A DNA stretch of 9,874 nt, taken from NCBI GenBank assembly GCA_018712905.1, contig DVGD01000201.1:1-9874 (forward strand). The letters are read 5' to 3'. Positions 1 to 7,537 of the stretch are shown piece by piece; the stretch's first letter is position 1; each line of letters starts with the position of its first letter. The position numbers and the translations under genes are program-made. The DNA comes from Candidatus Avoscillospira stercoripullorum (GTDB lineage Bacteria > Bacillota > Clostridia > Oscillospirales > Oscillospiraceae). A model generated the notes under the pieces. The model was not told the origin of the DNA and did not search any database. It saw nothing but the letters and a program-made list of their open reading frames with translations.

Positions 1-196
1 CACATTTTTACGAGAGGTGAGGATGCGCCGGGCAGCAGAATTGCTGCAGAGCAGCGAATTACGAGTGGCGGAGATCGCAGCACAGGTAGGCTACGAAAAT
101 CAGAGCAAATTTGCCGCAGTTTTTGTCCGGCACTTCGGTTGCCCGCCGCTGGAGTATCGCCGCAGGGCACACCTTTCGATTGCTGATGACAATTAG
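1..196 (+). CDS. AraC-family transcriptional regulator, C-terminal fragment (cut by window start)
   Basis: An open frame reads from base 2 to a TAG at 194-196, giving about 64 residues that enter the window mid-gene. They match the second half of an AraC/XylS DNA-binding domain: an RMRRAAELL helix, then VAEIAAQVGYENQSKFAAVF as the second helix-turn-helix, then a FG..P.EYRR end. The same pattern ends the two full AraC regulators further right (VGYQNPSRFAEIF and IGYSTSSRFAELF), so this is probably a third member of the family, although the ligand-binding N-terminus is outside the window. The gene converges on the minus-strand ABC operon that ends at 602. What it regulates cannot be told from here; by analogy it would control a transporter operon to the left. 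The family call is firm and the function is inferred. Confidence 0.85.
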   Translation, partial: TFLREVRMRRAAELLQSSELRVAEIAAQVGYENQSKFAAVFVRHFGCPPLEYRRRAHLSIADDN

Positions 197-224
197 AGTC
201 CATGTACAAGGCGTGGCTCTTTTT
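195..224 (+). terminator. Putative intrinsic terminator after the partial araC gene
   Basis: GAG(T)CCA at 196-202 can pair with TGGCTC at 214-219, with one bulged T and an 11-base loop, and five T residues follow at 220-224. It overlaps the stop codon of the AraC fragment. The stem is short, so efficiency may be modest. Confidence 0.4.
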
Positions 225-601
225 GCAAAGGACGCTACCACTGCTGGCTCTCTGTGAAAACAGACGGGCAGGTTCATCTGACGAATCCGCTGATGGACTT
301 TCTTCGCGTTTCTCGGGACTACGGCTCTTATCCATCCGCAGCAGCGACATTGCCTTCACCATGGGCGCCAGAGGGCCGCTTCTGGAAAAGGCGGATCGCT
401 ATAATGGCGTGATTCCGGAATTCTGAATTATGACAAAAAGCGGCCATTGACAAGGATATTCTGTCAGCGGCCGCTTCTCTGTCTGCAGCCATGAACATTC
501 TGGCAAGGGAATCAACTGGGCAGCAATTTGCAGTCCGTTTGATTTCTTTATTGGGATAGGAAGAGAAGGAATCGTTGTCAGTGCCGGGGAAGCATCTCCG
601 C
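225..601. other. Stretch without a recognisable gene (possible decayed sequence plus 3' UTR)
   Basis: No convincing coding region was found in these 377 bases. A short + frame at 202-426 (74 codons) has no ribosome site and starts inside the preceding terminator-like hairpin. Its last twenty or so residues (MGARGPLLEKADRYNG and on) look protein-like, but I could not assign them to a family, so a gene remnant is possible but unproven. The minus-strand terminator sits at 433-476. Bases 477-601 would be the 3' untranslated end of the ABC operon transcript. Confidence 0.4.
433..476 (-). terminator. Intrinsic terminator of the ABC half-transporter operon
   Basis: AAGCGGCC at 438-445 pairs with GGCCGCTT at 469-476, and inside it TGACA at 448-452 pairs with TGTCA at 462-466. 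The two parts are separated only by one mismatch and one G-T pair. Read on the minus strand, the hairpin is followed by a T tract (CTTTTTG). It lies about 125 bases beyond the stop codon at 602. The + side has only a weak pyrimidine tail, so minus-strand use is favoured. Confidence 0.7.
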
Positions 602-2311
602 TTAATTGGACAGTCTTTGCTCAGCTGCCCACATAGCGGCATATTTTCCGCCTCTGGCCAGCAGCTCCTCATGGGTGCCGGACTCCGCAATGTTCCCGTC
701 TGCTACCACCAGGATCTGATCCGCATTTCGGACGATAGACAGGGTATGTGCAATCATGATTACTGTCTTCCGCTCTGACAAAAGCCCCAGGATCGCCCGC
801 TTGACCGCCAGCTCGTTTTCAATGTCCAGAGAGGCAGTGGCTTCATCCAACAGCAGGATGGGGCTGTTTTTCAAAATAGCCCGGGCGATGGACAGACGCT
901 GACGCTCCCCGCCGGAGAGAAAGTTTCCGTTTTCCCCAATAGGGGTGTCATAGCCATGCTCCAGCTTCTGTATGAAGCCGTCACATCCAGCCGCACGGCA
1001 GGCGGCCTCCACCTCATGGTCTGTGGCCGAGGGGCGGGCATGGCGGATATTCTCCCGAACTGTATCATCAAAGAGGAACACCTGCTGATCCACCATGGAG
1101 ATCTGCTCCAGCACCCGTTCTGCCGCCACGGTCTCAATGGACTGCCCTCCAATGGAGATGTCGCCGCTCTGCGGTTCGTAGTATTTGGCGATCAGATTGA
1201 GAATGGTGGATTTTCCGGAACCGGAGTCTCCTACAATGGCGGTGAGCTTTCCTGCCGGCGCCGTAAAGGACAGTTCCTTCAGCACCGGCTCTCCCGGCAC
1301 ATAGGAGAAGGAGACCGAGCGGAAGGTGATGTTCTGCTCAGCAGGATGGAAGGGCGCCATGGAACCTCTCTCCTCCGGTTCCGCCATCACCTGGAGGATA
1401 TTGTTCTTGGAGACCATCAGGTGCTTCCATTCAAAGAGATCGATGGAAATGGCAGTGGTAAGCTTGGTCAGCAGAATGGGCAGCATGGAGACCATGAGAT
1501 AATCCACATTGCTCAGCGTACCGGCTGCCCAGGAGCCGGCTGCCAGCGCCATGATGGCCGGCACACTGCACCAGCTGAGAATGTTATACCCGAAGCCAAT
1601 AGGGATGCCCTTTGCCTCGTACAGATAACACACCCGGCTGAACCTCCGCATCGCCTCAGTAGTAGCCTGATTCTGGACGCCACCCATATGATAGGCACGG
1701 AAGGTCTGGATACCGTCGATGTACCCCACGATGCTGCTGACCGTCTCGGCACTGACCTCATGCTTGGCCACGCCGTATTTGGCAACAACGCGGAAGGAAA
1801 GCCACAGATTTGGGATCAGCCCCGCTACCACCAAGAAAAGAATCAGCCCCGCCGGCAGATACACCTTGCATACAAAGCCTACCAGCATGGCGGCCAGCAC
1901 CGCGTTTTTGGTGATGTTGCCGCTGGAGTGGGTCAGGATCTTCTCGTAGCTGCCCACATCGCTGGTCATGGTATTCACATACTCTCCCACCTGTCCCTGG
2001 GTGAAGCGGGAAAGAGGGATTTGTTTGAGTTTGTCACCCAGCCGAAGCCGCAGTCCTTTGGAAACAGCAGCTCCGCCCAGCTGAACCTGCGTGTAACCGG
2101 CGGCGTAAATGACCAGTCGAATCAGGAAGATGCCCACAAGAAACGCAGTCAGCAGCCCGAGCCGCTGTGCGCTCAGGCTGCCCTCAGACAGCCCGGACAG
2201 AACCATATAAATGGACAAGTAGCTGCACCCGGACAGCAGCCCTTCCACTACCGTGAGGATCACACCGGAATAGAAGGTCCGATTTTTACGGAACACATTT
2301 GCCTCACGCAT
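602..2311 (-). CDS. Exporter-fold ABC half-transporter, second of a pair (permease fused to ATPase; siderophore-importer-like)
   Basis: A 569-residue membrane-domain plus ATPase fusion, the usual length for a half-transporter. Residues 1 to about 300 are hydrophobic with several membrane segments (for example 53-72, 138-167 and 247-290). Residues 328-569 form the nucleotide-binding domain: Walker A GDSGSGKST (361-369), Q-loop VDQQ (407-410), signature LSGGERQ (465-471), Walker B ILLLDEATASLD (485 on, catalytic Glu present) and the switch His in IAHTLS (H522). I chose the ATG at 2309-2311 because AAGGGGG lies 8 bases upstream; a longer frame would run deep into the preceding gene. It overlaps that gene by 8 bases, so the two products are probably coupled and form a heterodimer. 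Pairing with a divergent AraC regulator recalls the importers YbtP/YbtQ and IrtA/IrtB, so siderophore or metallophore uptake is my inference. Drug or peptide export cannot be excluded. Confidence 0.92.
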   Translation of the reverse strand: MREANVFRKNRTFYSGVILTVVEGLLSGCSYLSIYMVLSGLSEGSLSAQRLGLLTAFLVGIFLIRLVIYAAGYTQVQLGGAAVSKGLRLRLGDKLKQIPLSRFTQGQVGEYVNTMTSDVGSYEKILTHSSGNITKNAVLAAMLVGFVCKVYLPAGLILFLVVAGLIPNLWLSFRVVAKYGVAKHEVSAETVSSIVGYIDGIQTFRAYHMGGVQNQATTEAMRRFSRVCYLYEAKGIPIGFGYNILSWCSVPAIMALAAGSWAAGTLSNVDYLMVSMLPILLTKLTTAISIDLFEWKHLMVSKNNILQVMAEPEERGSMAPFHPAEQNITFRSVSFSYVPGEPVLKELSFTAPAGKLTAIVGDSGSGKSTILNLIAKYYEPQSGDISIGGQSIETVAAERVLEQISMVDQQVFLFDDTVRENIRHARPSATDHEVEAACRAAGCDGFIQKLEHGYDTPIGENGNFLSGGERQRLSIARAILKNSPILLLDEATASLDIENELAVKRAILGLLSERKTVIMIAHTLSIVRNADQILVVADGNIAESGTHEELLARGGKYAAMWAAEQRLSN

Positions 2312-4067
2312 GCTGCACACCCCCTTCCACGGAATAGGCAATGGCACGGGCAGCCCGGTAATCCGCCCAAGCCCTGCGGTAGTATTCATTTTTCTCCAGC
2401 ACCTCTTCATGGGTACCACAGCAGGTAATGGTGTTGTTCTCCACTACTGCCACCTTGTCGCACAGCTTGATGGCGCCCAGCCGGTGGGCCACGATCACAA
2501 CTGTCTTGCCCCGGCACAGGTTTTCAATGGCCCGGTCGATCTCCACCTGGTTTTCCGGATCAGCCGCTGAGGTGGCTTCATCCAGGATCAGAATGGGGGC
2601 GTTTTTCAAAATGGCCCGGGCGATGGCAATCCGCTGCCGCTCCCCACCGGAGAAACGGGAGCCGAAAGTACCCACCTTGGTTTCATAGCCCTGGGGCAGC
2701 GATTGGATGAAATCATCGATCTGCGCCAGTCTGGCAGCCTCGCGCACCTGCTCCAGTGTTGCTCCCGAGTTCATGCGAATGTTTTCCAGCACGCTTCCCC
2801 GGGTCAGAAAGGTCTTCTGGAACACCAGAGAGATATGGTCCAACAGGTCCTCGTAGTCCAGCTCCCGCACATCTCTGCCGCCGATGCGGACCGTTCCCTG
2901 GGTCACATCGTAAGAGCGGGCCATCAGCTGGATCACGGTGCTTTTGCCTGCACCGGACACCCCCACCAGCGCCACCTTTTCCCCCGGCGCCACAGTGAGG
3001 GAGCAATCCCTGAGCACACCGGTCTTTCCATCGTAGGAAAAGGAGACATGATCCAGGGTAATGCCGCAGGTCTCCGGAAAGGCCGCGCCACTGGAAAAGG
3101 TGGGCAGATCCAGGATCTCCTCCACCTTTTTCACGCCGGAAAGCGCCTGAGCAAAGGTGGTGGCCAGTTTTTGCAGGGGCAGGATCTCGGTGAGATACAT
3201 CCCGCCCACATAGGCAAAGAGCAGAAATACGCTGCCGGTAACGCTTCCCCGGAGGAAAAGCAGGCCGCCTACTGGAACCATCAGCACCATTCCGCACTCC
3301 ACCAGCAGCAGAAAGGCGGCATAGGGCGGAGCCGTCTTGTGTGTGACCAGGTTCCAGATCCGGTTCTCCTCCTCAATGGCATGGGAAAATTTCTGGAAGG
3401 AGCGGCTGCCCATGTTATACGCTTTGATCAGCCGCATACCGGAGATGTACTCAATCATCACGGAATTAAAGCCTACCAGGGAGCGGTTGACATCGGACAA
3501 GACCCCCTTCATTCTTCGGAAGATGACCGCCATCACAATGCCGGCCAGGGGCAGCGGGATCAGGGAGACCAGGGCCAGAGGGGCATTGACGGAGAGCAGA
3601 TACAGGAAAATCACAACCGGTCCTGTGAGATAGGCCACAAATTCCGGCAGGTTGTGGGCCAGAAACAGTTCCAACTTCTCGATGTCCTCATTGAGAACGG
3701 TCTTGACCGCGCCTGTGCTCCGCTCGTCCAAGGCTCCAAGAGACACTTTGGCAAGATGCTCCGTTACCATGCACCGCACTCGAAACAGCGCCCCATAGGC
3801 TCCCTTGTGAGACAGCACACCCGAAGTACCCAGCAGCACCAGTCTCCCCACGGTGCCCGCCGTGACCAGCAAAGCGCAGTCGGCGATAACTGCTTTGGTA
3901 CAGGCGCCGGAGAGCACCGCATCCATCAGCCGGTAAATGCCGATATACGATGTGATGACCAGAATACCGCTGCCAAAGGCACACAAAACGGACAGGATCA
4001 GCCATTTCCGTTCCGGCCCGGCCCACTGCAGCAGCCGCATCACCGGTGATGGCCGTTTTTCTTTCAT
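2304..4067 (-). CDS. Exporter-fold ABC half-transporter, first of a pair (permease fused to ATPase; siderophore-importer-like)
   Basis: A 587-residue half-transporter. The membrane domain covers roughly residues 20-310, with clear hydrophobic segments near 22-45, 62-82, 141-182 and 250-290. The ATPase domain follows: Walker A GVSGAGKST (369-377), Q-loop Gln417, signature FSGGERQ (472-478), Walker B ILILDEATSAAD (492 on, catalytic Glu497) and His528 in VAHRLG. The signature begins with Phe rather than the usual Leu, and the D-loop reads SAAD rather than SALD; the catalytic residues are intact. The start is well supported by AAGGAGGA 7 bases before the ATG. It is the first gene of a two-gene operon divergent from AraC-1, with the dyad at 4121-4136 in the shared control region. 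A heterodimeric importer of a metal chelate is the favoured role from context (YbtPQ-like); the substrate is unknown. Confidence 0.92.
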   Translation of the reverse strand: MKEKRPSPVMRLLQWAGPERKWLILSVLCAFGSGILVITSYIGIYRLMDAVLSGACTKAVIADCALLVTAGTVGRLVLLGTSGVLSHKGAYGALFRVRCMVTEHLAKVSLGALDERSTGAVKTVLNEDIEKLELFLAHNLPEFVAYLTGPVVIFLYLLSVNAPLALVSLIPLPLAGIVMAVIFRRMKGVLSDVNRSLVGFNSVMIEYISGMRLIKAYNMGSRSFQKFSHAIEEENRIWNLVTHKTAPPYAAFLLLVECGMVLMVPVGGLLFLRGSVTGSVFLLFAYVGGMYLTEILPLQKLATTFAQALSGVKKVEEILDLPTFSSGAAFPETCGITLDHVSFSYDGKTGVLRDCSLTVAPGEKVALVGVSGAGKSTVIQLMARSYDVTQGTVRIGGRDVRELDYEDLLDHISLVFQKTFLTRGSVLENIRMNSGATLEQVREAARLAQIDDFIQSLPQGYETKVGTFGSRFSGGERQRIAIARAILKNAPILILDEATSAADPENQVEIDRAIENLCRGKTVVIVAHRLGAIKLCDKVAVVENNTITCCGTHEEVLEKNEYYRRAWADYRAARAIAYSVEGGVQHA

Positions 4068-4084
4068 CGTCTGTTCCTCCTTCC

Positions 4085-4107
4085 CCCGGCTTGACGAGAG
4101 CGCCGGG
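4085..4107 (-). other. GC-rich hairpin in the 5' leader of the ABC operon
   Basis: CCCGGC (4085-4090) and GCCGGG (4102-4107) form a perfect 6-bp stem with an 11-base loop. In the minus-strand transcript it sits immediately upstream of the AAGGAGG ribosome site. It has no T tract, so it is not a terminator. It may influence leader stability or translation. Confidence 0.35.
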
Positions 4108-4119
4108 AAGTGATATTTT
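4091..4119 (+). promoter_or_regulatory. Promoter of AraC-1 (sigma-A type)
   Basis: TTGACG (4091-4096), a 17-base spacer and TATTTT (4114-4119) make a good housekeeping promoter reading toward the regulator at 4237. The dyad starts two bases after the -10, so a protein bound there would block transcription start. A promoter of the same type (TTGACT, 17 bases, TATCCT) precedes AraC-2. Confidence 0.5.
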
Positions 4120-4120
4120 A

Positions 4121-4136
4121 GTTAGCAGATACTAAC
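4121..4136. promoter_or_regulatory. Dyad operator candidate GTTAG-N6-CTAAC (copy 1)
   Basis: GTTAG and CTAAC are perfect inverted arms around CAGATA. Flanking bases extend the symmetry (TTAGTTAG against CTAACCAA, one mismatch). The same arms with a 6-base spacer occur at 8201-8220 in the other divergent region. The half-site resembles that of DtxR/IdeR boxes (TTAGGTTAG-S-CTAACCTAA), but those have a 1-base centre. The regulator is unknown. Confidence 0.6.
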
Positions 4137-4144
4137 CAACATCC

Positions 4145-4173
4145 ATCCTACCGGCAAAACAGCGGTATCGCAA
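4145..4173 (-). promoter_or_regulatory. Tentative promoter of the ABC operon
   Basis: On the minus strand TTGCGA (4173-4168), 17 bases and TAGGAT (4150-4145) each match consensus at four of six positions, and transcription would start beside the dyad. An alternative -10, TAAAAT at 4120-4115, lacks a fair -35. A weak core promoter would fit dependence on an activator. Confidence 0.25.
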
Positions 4174-4191
4174 GGCTTTGGGCGCGGTTCC

Positions 4192-4230
4192 GGCTGATTG
4201 GGGTGGAGATGTGGCTGATCGAGGTGGTGA
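4192..4230. repeat. Tandem direct repeat with 21-bp period upstream of AraC-1 (putative AraC-type binding site)
   Basis: GGCTGATTGGGGTGG (4192-4206) is repeated as GGCTGATCGAGGTGG (4213-4227), two differences in 15 and three in 18 if extended. The offset is exactly 21 bases, two DNA turns, as in the half-sites bound by AraC-family proteins. It lies directly before the AraC-1 start and overlaps its ribosome site. Confidence 0.55.
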
Positions 4231-4236
4231 CAGATT

Positions 4237-5241
4237 ATGGCGGCAAATAAAGACTTGGAGCAGCAATATGGCCGGGCGATGGAGGAACACGGGTTTCTTC
4301 CAGATCCGGAGAACCGGCGTTACGGCTCCATGGGGCTGTGCTGGCGGCACACCTCCCAGCAGGGCGGCGGTTTTTTCTGGACCTACGGGCAGCAGGATCT
4401 CTATACCATCAAGATCCATGATTTCTTTTTCCATGAGGATCAGCTGCTGGAGTTCCATTGGCCGGAGAGTCTCAGTGTCACCTGGTATGAATCCATTTCC
4501 GGTGAGGAGTTCTCCCCCTGCCGCCGTCTTGTTCCAGGCTGTGTCAAAAGTTTTATCGGAGGTCGGGAACCATACCGGGCGCTCATCCACAGGCAGATCC
4601 CCATCGTTTCCATTGGCGTGGAGATCACCCCGGCTTACTACCGGGATTATCTGCGCCGCCAGTTTCCCCAGGAGTATCAAAGCCTGCTGGAGTCTTTTCA
4701 AACGCTGGATCAGACAGAACACTTCCCGGAAATGGTGCAGCTCTTGAAACAGGTGCGCGACTACCGGGGGGAGGGGCTTCCCGCCCGTTTGTTTTATGAT
4801 GGGAAGGTGGCGGAGGCGGTGGCGCTGGTGGCAGAGCGGCACCTGAAGCGCAAGAACCGCCGTTCTGTCAGTGCGGAGGATATGGTACGGCTGGCCGATG
4901 TGGCAGCCTTCATCACGGCCCACTGTGCGGATGAACTGCCGCTGGAACGTCTCAGCCGTATTGGCTGCATGAGTATTTCCAAGCTGAAGGATGCCTTCCA
5001 TGTCCGGTATGGCTGCACGATTACCCAGTACATTCAGGGGCAGCGCACGGAGCAGGCTGGGCGGCTGCTGCGGGAAACCGACCTGCCGGTGAGCCAGGTG
5101 GCGGCCATTGTTGGGTATCAGAATCCCAGCCGTTTCGCGGAGATCTTCCGGCGAAACACCGGACGCTCCCCTGCGGAATACCGCAGAGCATACTGCAACT
5201 ACTTCACGGAAAAAACCGACATGGAAAGGAAAGATCCTTAA
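4237..5241 (+). CDS. AraC-family transcriptional regulator ('AraC-1'), likely activator of the divergent ABC operon
   Basis: A 334-residue protein. Residues 1 to about 215 form an N-terminal, presumably ligand-sensing domain, with conserved blocks shared with AraC-2 (GLCW near 33, WTYGQ near 48, SISGEE near 86, EITPAYY near 129, FPEM near 163). Residues 216-317 form the AraC DNA-binding domain: first helix-turn-helix around 236-259 (LERLSRIGCMSISKLKDAF), second around 285-303 (VSQVAAIVGYQNPSRFAEIF), then P.EYRR. The ATG at 4237 is preceded by GAGGTGG 9 bases upstream. The gene is divergent from the exporter-fold ABC pair and converges on the ECF operon, with a terminator after its stop. YbtA and PchR are AraC proteins that sense an intracellular siderophore and activate its importer; that role is inferred here from layout. 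Its DNA is GC-rich and third positions favour G or C, unlike AraC-2. Confidence 0.9.
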   Translation: MAANKDLEQQYGRAMEEHGFLPDPENRRYGSMGLCWRHTSQQGGGFFWTYGQQDLYTIKIHDFFFHEDQLLEFHWPESLSVTWYESISGEEFSPCRRLVPGCVKSFIGGREPYRALIHRQIPIVSIGVEITPAYYRDYLRRQFPQEYQSLLESFQTLDQTEHFPEMVQLLKQVRDYRGEGLPARLFYDGKVAEAVALVAERHLKRKNRRSVSAEDMVRLADVAAFITAHCADELPLERLSRIGCMSISKLKDAFHVRYGCTITQYIQGQRTEQAGRLLRETDLPVSQVAAIVGYQNPSRFAEIFRRNTGRSPAEYRRAYCNYFTEKTDMERKDP

Positions 5242-5254
5242 TAGAAACCAAGAG

Positions 5255-5287
5255 GCCGCATGGGGAACATTCCGCCATGCGGCTTTT
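5255..5287 (+). terminator. Intrinsic terminator of AraC-1
   Basis: GCCGCATGG (5255-5263) pairs perfectly with CCATGCGGC (5275-5283), with further GGAA/TTCC pairing inside the loop, and TTTT follows at 5284-5287. It lies 13 bases after the AraC-1 stop and 7 bases past the convergent ECF ATPase stop. The minus side lacks a T tract, so it may only partly stop the ECF transcript. Confidence 0.75.
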
Positions 5288-5294
5288 GCAATCG

Positions 5295-6815
5295 TCAGCA
5301 ATCGGCAGCACAGAATCGGCTTTTCCTGTGTTCTGTCCGTCCCGGCCTGCTTTCTGAAATGGAGAACAATTCTCTCAATGTAGGGAGAGCGTCCATGGTA
5401 ACAGGCACATCGTCGGGCATTTCTCCTTCATCAAAGTGGAGGATGCGGGAACAGGTACGACTGACAAATTCAAAATCATGTGTGACAATAAAGATGACTT
5501 TTCCCATATCAGACAGCCGCCGGATCAGACCCGCAACCTGTGTCATGCTATCAAAATCCAGCCCGCTGGTCGGCTCGTCAAACACCAGCAGGTCTTTCCC
5601 ACAAATCATGCTGACCGCTACCGCCACCCGCTGCTTTTGACCTCCGGACAGGGTATTGGGGTGGCGGTCTCTGAATGGGGCCAGGGCCAACTCTTCCAGT
5701 GTTGCGTCAACGAGCGTCTGTTTCGGATTGCGGATACCGAATGTACATTCTGACTCCACACTATCCGCAAAAAGCTCGTAGTTCACATCCTGCATGACCA
5801 TATAGGAATGCCGTAGGCGATCTTTGTGATCCATGGACAGACCGTTCCAAAAGAATTGACCATCACAGGCCTTGTGAAGCCCGCACAAAGCACGGGAAAA
5901 GGTCGTTTTTCCGGCCCCATTGTGGCCAACGACGCCAATTACCTCTCCCTTTGCTGCTGTAAGGTTGATGTCGTGCAAAATGGTCCTCTTCTTATAGTGA
6001 AGGGCTACATTGTTAAGTTCCAAGATAGGATCTGAAACAGGCGCAAGGGAATGATTCCGTGGTGGGAGAACACGATGCAAATCAATCGCTCGAAGGCCCA
6101 TTTGTTCCCGGGTATCCTCCGACAGCTGTCGAAATGCTTCCGGCGTAAAGACCTGCATGATTTTCCCGTGTTCCAAATACACAATCCGGTCCACCAGATC
6201 CATCAAATAGTATAACCTATGTTCTGCAATCAATATGGTTTTTCCCTGTGATTTGATCAGCCTGAGATGTTCTCCCAATTCTTGAATGGAACGCATATCC
6301 AAATTAGAGGACGGTTCATCCAAAAGATATATTTGAGGATTCATTGCATAGACTGAGGCAAACGCTATCTTTTGCTTTTCTCCACCGGATAACTCGAAAA
6401 TGTTGCGATTACGGAGATTTTCAATGTGAAGTTCTGCCGATGTCCGATCCACGCGTTCTCTCAGCTGGCAAACTGGAAGTGCTTGATTTTCAATACCAAA
6501 AGCGATCTCGCTGTCTGTATCCACATTAAAAAACTGTGTCCTTGGGTTTTGAAACACCGATCCAACCTTTGCGGCAATCTGGTGCATAGGAAAATCACGG
6601 ACTTCCTGACCATCCACCAGTACGCTGCCCGCCAGCTCTCCTGCGTAAAATTGTGGGATCAAGCCGTTTACAAGCCTCGTGATGGTGGTCTTTCCGCAGC
6701 CGCTCCGGCCACAGAACAGAACACATTCTCCGTCCTCTATGGTCAGGTTGATGTCATGCAGCCCGTCTCCTGTTTGTCCTTGATAAGTAAATGATACATG
6801 CTTTAACTCGATCAT
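5295..6815 (-). CDS. ECF transporter energy-coupling ATPase, two ABC domains fused
   Basis: A 506-residue cytoplasmic protein with two complete ABC ATPase domains. Domain 1: Walker A GRSGCGKTT (36-44), signature LSGGEKQ (142-148), Walker B IYLLDEP (D166, E167), switch His199 in AEHRL. Domain 2: GHNGAGKTT (297-305), LSGGQKQ (389-395), LLVFDEP (D413, E414), His446 in VTHDF. It is therefore an EcfA-EcfA' fusion that would power the T and S components encoded just upstream. The ATG at 6813-6815 follows AAGGGGA and overlaps the T-component stop as ATGA, so translation is coupled; a longer in-frame extension would cover the T gene. The last twenty or so residues past RELFS are Arg-rich and do not look like a domain. 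The sequence is clearly more AT-rich than the ABC pair to the left. Confidence 0.92.
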   Translation of the reverse strand: MIELKHVSFTYQGQTGDGLHDINLTIEDGECVLFCGRSGCGKTTITRLVNGLIPQFYAGELAGSVLVDGQEVRDFPMHQIAAKVGSVFQNPRTQFFNVDTDSEIAFGIENQALPVCQLRERVDRTSAELHIENLRNRNIFELSGGEKQKIAFASVYAMNPQIYLLDEPSSNLDMRSIQELGEHLRLIKSQGKTILIAEHRLYYLMDLVDRIVYLEHGKIMQVFTPEAFRQLSEDTREQMGLRAIDLHRVLPPRNHSLAPVSDPILELNNVALHYKKRTILHDINLTAAKGEVIGVVGHNGAGKTTFSRALCGLHKACDGQFFWNGLSMDHKDRLRHSYMVMQDVNYELFADSVESECTFGIRNPKQTLVDATLEELALAPFRDRHPNTLSGGQKQRVAVAVSMICGKDLLVFDEPTSGLDFDSMTQVAGLIRRLSDMGKVIFIVTHDFEFVSRTCSRILHFDEGEMPDDVPVTMDALPTLRELFSISESRPGRTEHRKSRFCAADC

Positions 6816-7537
6816 CCCAGCATCCCCTTTCCATAAAGCCCGACAGCCAGTGCGCCTGCAAAGCAAAAGACTGCCGCAATATCCATCAACCCGATATGGA
6901 TCTGCACCAGACAAGTTCGAGGCTTTGGGTTTTCAATGCCGCGGGTGATAGAAGCGATGGACAGTTCATCCGCCGCTTTGGATGCCGCCATCATCAACGG
7001 AACATAGATACACTCCACCGTTATTCCGGGATGCGTCAGGAACTCCTTAAGCGAAGGCGAGACGTCCCGCATCCGCATTGCGTCCTTGATAAACCGCCAA
7101 TCCTCCTGAATGGTAGGGATATAACGCAGCATGACGGCCAAGGGGATTACCAGCTTTTGGGGTGCATGGATGCGATTCATCGCCGAGAGGAATTCGCTGA
7201 CCTTTGTAGTGGAAATGACAATGCCAGACAGCATCCCGCAGGGATAGACCTTATGGAATAACCCTAAAAAAGCGATAAACATGGTGCGCCAAGTTCCGGT
7301 CATGGTATCCATGATCCAGATGGTGAGCAGAACGATCAGCGCATAGAACAGTACTCCCTTCCAGGCATACTTCCACTTTCCGAAGCAAACGCCGAGTAGC
7401 CCGATCAGCACCACAAGGCCCAGTTCGTAGAGTAAGGATGGAGCCATCATGGCAGAAAAGATACACAACAGAAGCAGTAATATCTTCGTTCTGGGGTCCA
7501 GCCACAGTCCGCGCGTGGATAACGCTCCGCCAATCAT
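6812..7537 (-). CDS. ECF transporter T component (CbiQ/EcfT-type membrane protein)
   Basis: A 241-residue membrane protein, near the usual EcfT length. It starts with the family-like LDPRTKILLLL at 13-23. Hydrophobic segments lie around 18-34, 36-52, 60-76, 85-95 and 211-235. The two cytoplasmic coupling motifs that dock on the ATPases are visible: AMRMRD (153-158) and SITRG (196-200), which correspond to the Ala-Arg-Gly type motifs of EcfT proteins. It links the ATPase to the substrate-binding S component and couples ATP hydrolysis to uptake. The ATG overlaps the upstream S-component stop by four bases (ATGA), and its own stop overlaps the ATPase start the same way. Only a weak AAAGG lies before its start, so its translation probably depends on re-initiation. 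Confidence 0.87.
   Translation of the reverse strand: MIGGALSTRGLWLDPRTKILLLLLCIFSAMMAPSLLYELGLVVLIGLLGVCFGKWKYAWKGVLFYALIVLLTIWIMDTMTGTWRTMFIAFLGLFHKVYPCGMLSGIVISTTKVSEFLSAMNRIHAPQKLVIPLAVMLRYIPTIQEDWRFIKDAMRMRDVSPSLKEFLTHPGITVECIYVPLMMAASKAADELSIASITRGIENPKPRTCLVQIHIGLMDIAAVFCFAGALAVGLYGKGMLG

Larger units (their letters stand above)
4068..4236. promoter_or_regulatory. Divergent control region between the ABC operon and AraC-1
   Basis: This 169-base region separates two divergent genes. From left to right it holds the ABC gene's ribosome site (4075-4082), a GC-rich hairpin (4085-4107), the AraC-1 promoter (4091-4119), a GTTAG-N6-CTAAC dyad (4121-4136), a possible minus-strand promoter (4145-4173) and a 21-bp-period direct repeat (4192-4230). 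The same order and spacing recur at 8146-8334. Confidence 0.7.

Noticed and set aside
328..690. Minus-strand frame of 120 codons overlapping the 3' end of the second ABC gene and the terminator
   Set aside because: It is an alternative frame of the ABC gene end that continues through the terminator hairpin; no ribosome site and no recognised domain.
956..2428. Long open frame on + (490 codons) opposite the second ABC gene
   Set aside because: It lies antisense to a gene with all ABC motifs, is rich in His, Gln and Gly as expected of a GC-rich antisense frame, and shows no domain or ribosome site.
2703..4049. Long open frame on + (448 codons) opposite the first ABC gene
   Set aside because: Same reasons: antisense to a clear ABC half-transporter, His/Gln-rich low-similarity translation, no promoter or ribosome site.
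4085..4107. GC-rich hairpin as a terminator or attenuator of the ABC operon
   Set aside because: No T tract follows on either strand and no competing anti-terminator pairing was seen, so it is listed only as a leader hairpin.
4132..5301. Long open frame on minus (389 codons) opposite AraC-1
   Set aside because: It spans the antisense of a complete AraC gene and its control region; composition is typical of an antisense frame and no domain is recognisable.
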